This document shows positions 22,872 to 24,207 of a stretch of DNA of 24,207 nt, one piece after another. Source of the stretch: Pontiella desulfatans (GTDB taxonomy: Bacteria; Verrucomicrobiota; Kiritimatiellia; Kiritimatiellales; Pontiellaceae); NCBI GenBank assembly GCA_029287275.1, contig JARFRL010000481.1, forward strand, positions 1 through 24,207, given 5' to 3'. The notes beneath the pieces were generated by a model that had not been told where the DNA came from, made no database searches, and was given only the letters and a program-made list of their open reading frames with translations. Within the stretch, counting starts at the first letter, position 1; the number at the start of each line of letters is the position of its first letter. The translations under genes were made by a program, and so were the position numbers.

Positions 22872-24128
22872 CTAAACGTCCGAGACGGGCGTCATGTGGA
22901 CAACCTGAATTTGCCGTTGGGTTCCGGCGTGCACGCGCAGGTTGAAGCCCGGCGCGGAAATCGTTTCGCCCACGCGGGGGATCCGGCCCAGCTCGGAGAA
23001 GATGTAACCTCCCAGAGAATCATATTCATCGCTCTCCGGAAGCTTGGCGCCAAGTTCCTCGTTAAGCTCGTAAATCGGCGTCCGCGCCAGCGCCATCACC
23101 GAACCGTCCGGCCGACGATGGAGCTCCTTTTCCTTCAAGTCGTATTCGTCTTCGATCTCTCCAACGAGCTCCTCGATGACGTCTTCCATGGTGACGAGTC
23201 CCTCGGTCCCGCCGTATTCATCAACCACCAACACCATCTGGGCGCGCGCCTTTTTCATGAGCTGCAGCAGATCGTTCAACGGCATGGTCTCGGGAACGTA
23301 CTCGATTTTTTTCGCCAGTTGACTGATCGGCGTTTCGCGTTCGCCATCGTACACGAGCCTAAGCAGGTCTTTCACGTGAACCAAACCGACGACGTCGTCG
23401 ATGTTTTCGTGATAGATCGGAAAGCGCGAGTGCCTCGATTCCTTGACGCGTTCAACGCACTCCGCGACCGTGAGCGAGTCCTTGATGCCGCTGATGTCGA
23501 TGCGCGGCGTCATGATCTCGCGGGCGACCGTGTCGCCAAACTCGAAAACGCTGCGAATGATCTCGCGTTCTTCCTCCTCGAGTTCTTCTTCGTCCGTTTC
23601 CTCGATGAGGCTTTTGATTTCATCCTCGGTGGACGGCCGGTCCTCCTCGTCGGACGCCGACATGGCGTGCCGCAACAACCGATCCTCGATGAACTGAAGC
23701 GGCCAAACGAACGCGTACAACGCGAGCGTGAGCGCGCCGAACAACGGAAGCGCGGCCATGGAAATTCGGTCGGCGTAGCTTTCCGACAACACGTGCGGAA
23801 TGATTCGAGCCACCAGCATGTAGATCAGCGATAGAATGAAAAGCCCCGCGGACATCCACCAAAAACCGCAGTCCCTCAACGCGAGATAAAAAAGGATGAA
23901 CGTCGCGATCGCGGTGAGCGTGAGAAGCAATCTCGCGGTTTTACACAGCAGGTTCCAGCGGTCTTTCCAGTACGCGAGCAGCTTGATGTTATGGCCGTTC
24001 CGCTCCATCAGCCGCGGCAAGCCGGCATCGCCCGTGAAACGCAACGAAGTAAATATGGAGGCGAGGGCGGAGGCTAGAAAAAGAGTGATTAAGCTGTAGG
24101 TGAAAAATTCAGTATGTAGTTCGTTCAT
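22872..24128 (-). CDS. HlyC/CorC-family membrane protein (DUF21/CNNM, CBS pair, CorC_HlyC domain)
   Basis: The 418-residue protein has four hydrophobic segments (about 10-30, 64-84, 88-108, 124-146) forming a DUF21-type membrane domain. A very acidic linker (160-190) follows, then two CBS domains (about 206-262 with MTPRIDISGI, and 272-328 with MVLVVDEYGGTEGLVTMEDVIEELVGEI) and the C-terminal transporter-associated domain (342-415, YDSLGGYIFSELGRIPRVG). Relatives bind adenine nucleotides in the CBS pair and are implicated in magnesium or cobalt export and membrane repair. The exact ion is not readable. AAAGGAA lies just before the ATG. The last 79 bases of the window upstream of it show no promoter I trust. 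Confidence 0.93.
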   Translation of the reverse strand: MNELHTEFFTYSLITLFLASALASIFTSLRFTGDAGLPRLMERNGHNIKLLAYWKDRWNLLCKTARLLLTLTAIATFILFYLALRDCGFWWMSAGLFILSLIYMLVARIIPHVLSESYADRISMAALPLFGALTLALYAFVWPLQFIEDRLLRHAMSASDEEDRPSTEDEIKSLIEETDEEELEEEEREIIRSVFEFGDTVAREIMTPRIDISGIKDSLTVAECVERVKESRHSRFPIYHENIDDVVGLVHVKDLLRLVYDGERETPISQLAKKIEYVPETMPLNDLLQLMKKARAQMVLVVDEYGGTEGLVTMEDVIEELVGEIEDEYDLKEKELHRRPDGSVMALARTPIYELNEELGAKLPESDEYDSLGGYIFSELGRIPRVGETISAPGFNLRVHAGTQRQIQVVHMTPVSDV

Positions 24129-24207
24129 TAGTTTCCTTTAACACGCTCAACTAAACCGAATCACGTGTGTGCATGCCAGACAATCCGATGCTGAATCGCG
24201 TCAAAAT

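Noticed and set aside
1..24207. Search for CRISPR arrays, insertion sequences, phage genes, toxin-antitoxin or defence systems
   Set aside because: No regularly spaced repeats, transposase, integrase or known defence domains were seen in any plausible coding frame.

Overview
This window is a compact chromosomal stretch of a GC-rich Gram-negative bacterium. It carries 21 protein genes (one cut by the left edge), one tRNA and several clear intrinsic terminators. Three things suggest the PVC superphylum, perhaps Kiritimatiellota or a relative: a PEP-CTERM protein with a passenger of repeated beta-strand units, a secreted protein with an Sm-like N-terminus and a beta-sandwich of a kind I associate with Verrucomicrobia and relatives, and the mixed housekeeping gene order. 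That placement is inferred from protein style, not from a marker gene. I see no insertion sequence, phage, CRISPR array or integration site.

Left part (1-6.6 kb, plus strand): the end of polyphosphate kinase; 6-phosphofructokinase followed by a 40-residue Cys/Lys-rich protein; then nadA-nifU-nifS, in which the iron-sulfur enzyme quinolinate synthase precedes a three-domain NifU scaffold and a NifS cysteine desulfurase; hisC; tRNA-Val(TAC) with a strong promoter and a UUCG-loop terminator; and the zinc-ribbon protein YjdM/PhnA.

Middle (6.6-14.7 kb): a PEP-CTERM protein whose 3' end overlaps a convergent SpoU/TrmH-family RNA methyltransferase. Divergent from the methyltransferase run murB and a DUF523-YbgA (DUF1722) fusion that has Ser where the family has a conserved Cys. 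A membrane-anchored transglutaminase-like protein follows, then an FmdB-type zinc ribbon overlapping the recD2 helicase gene. A perfect 12-bp hairpin separates recD2 from convergent glgP.

Right part (14.7-24.2 kb, all minus strand): reading leftward, a DUF21/CBS (HlyC/CorC) membrane protein and a secreted Sm-like/beta-sandwich protein; a terminator-like hairpin; then a tightly packed run mutY, secreted protein of unknown function, ridA, apbE, LysM lipoprotein. The first four of these are joined by stop/start overlaps. A strong hairpin closes the run and glgP has its own promoter. Themes shared across genes are Fe-S chemistry (nadA, nifU, nifS, mutY, possibly DUF523), storage polymers and glycolysis (ppk, pfkA, glgP), envelope proteins, and DNA repair (mutY, recD2).
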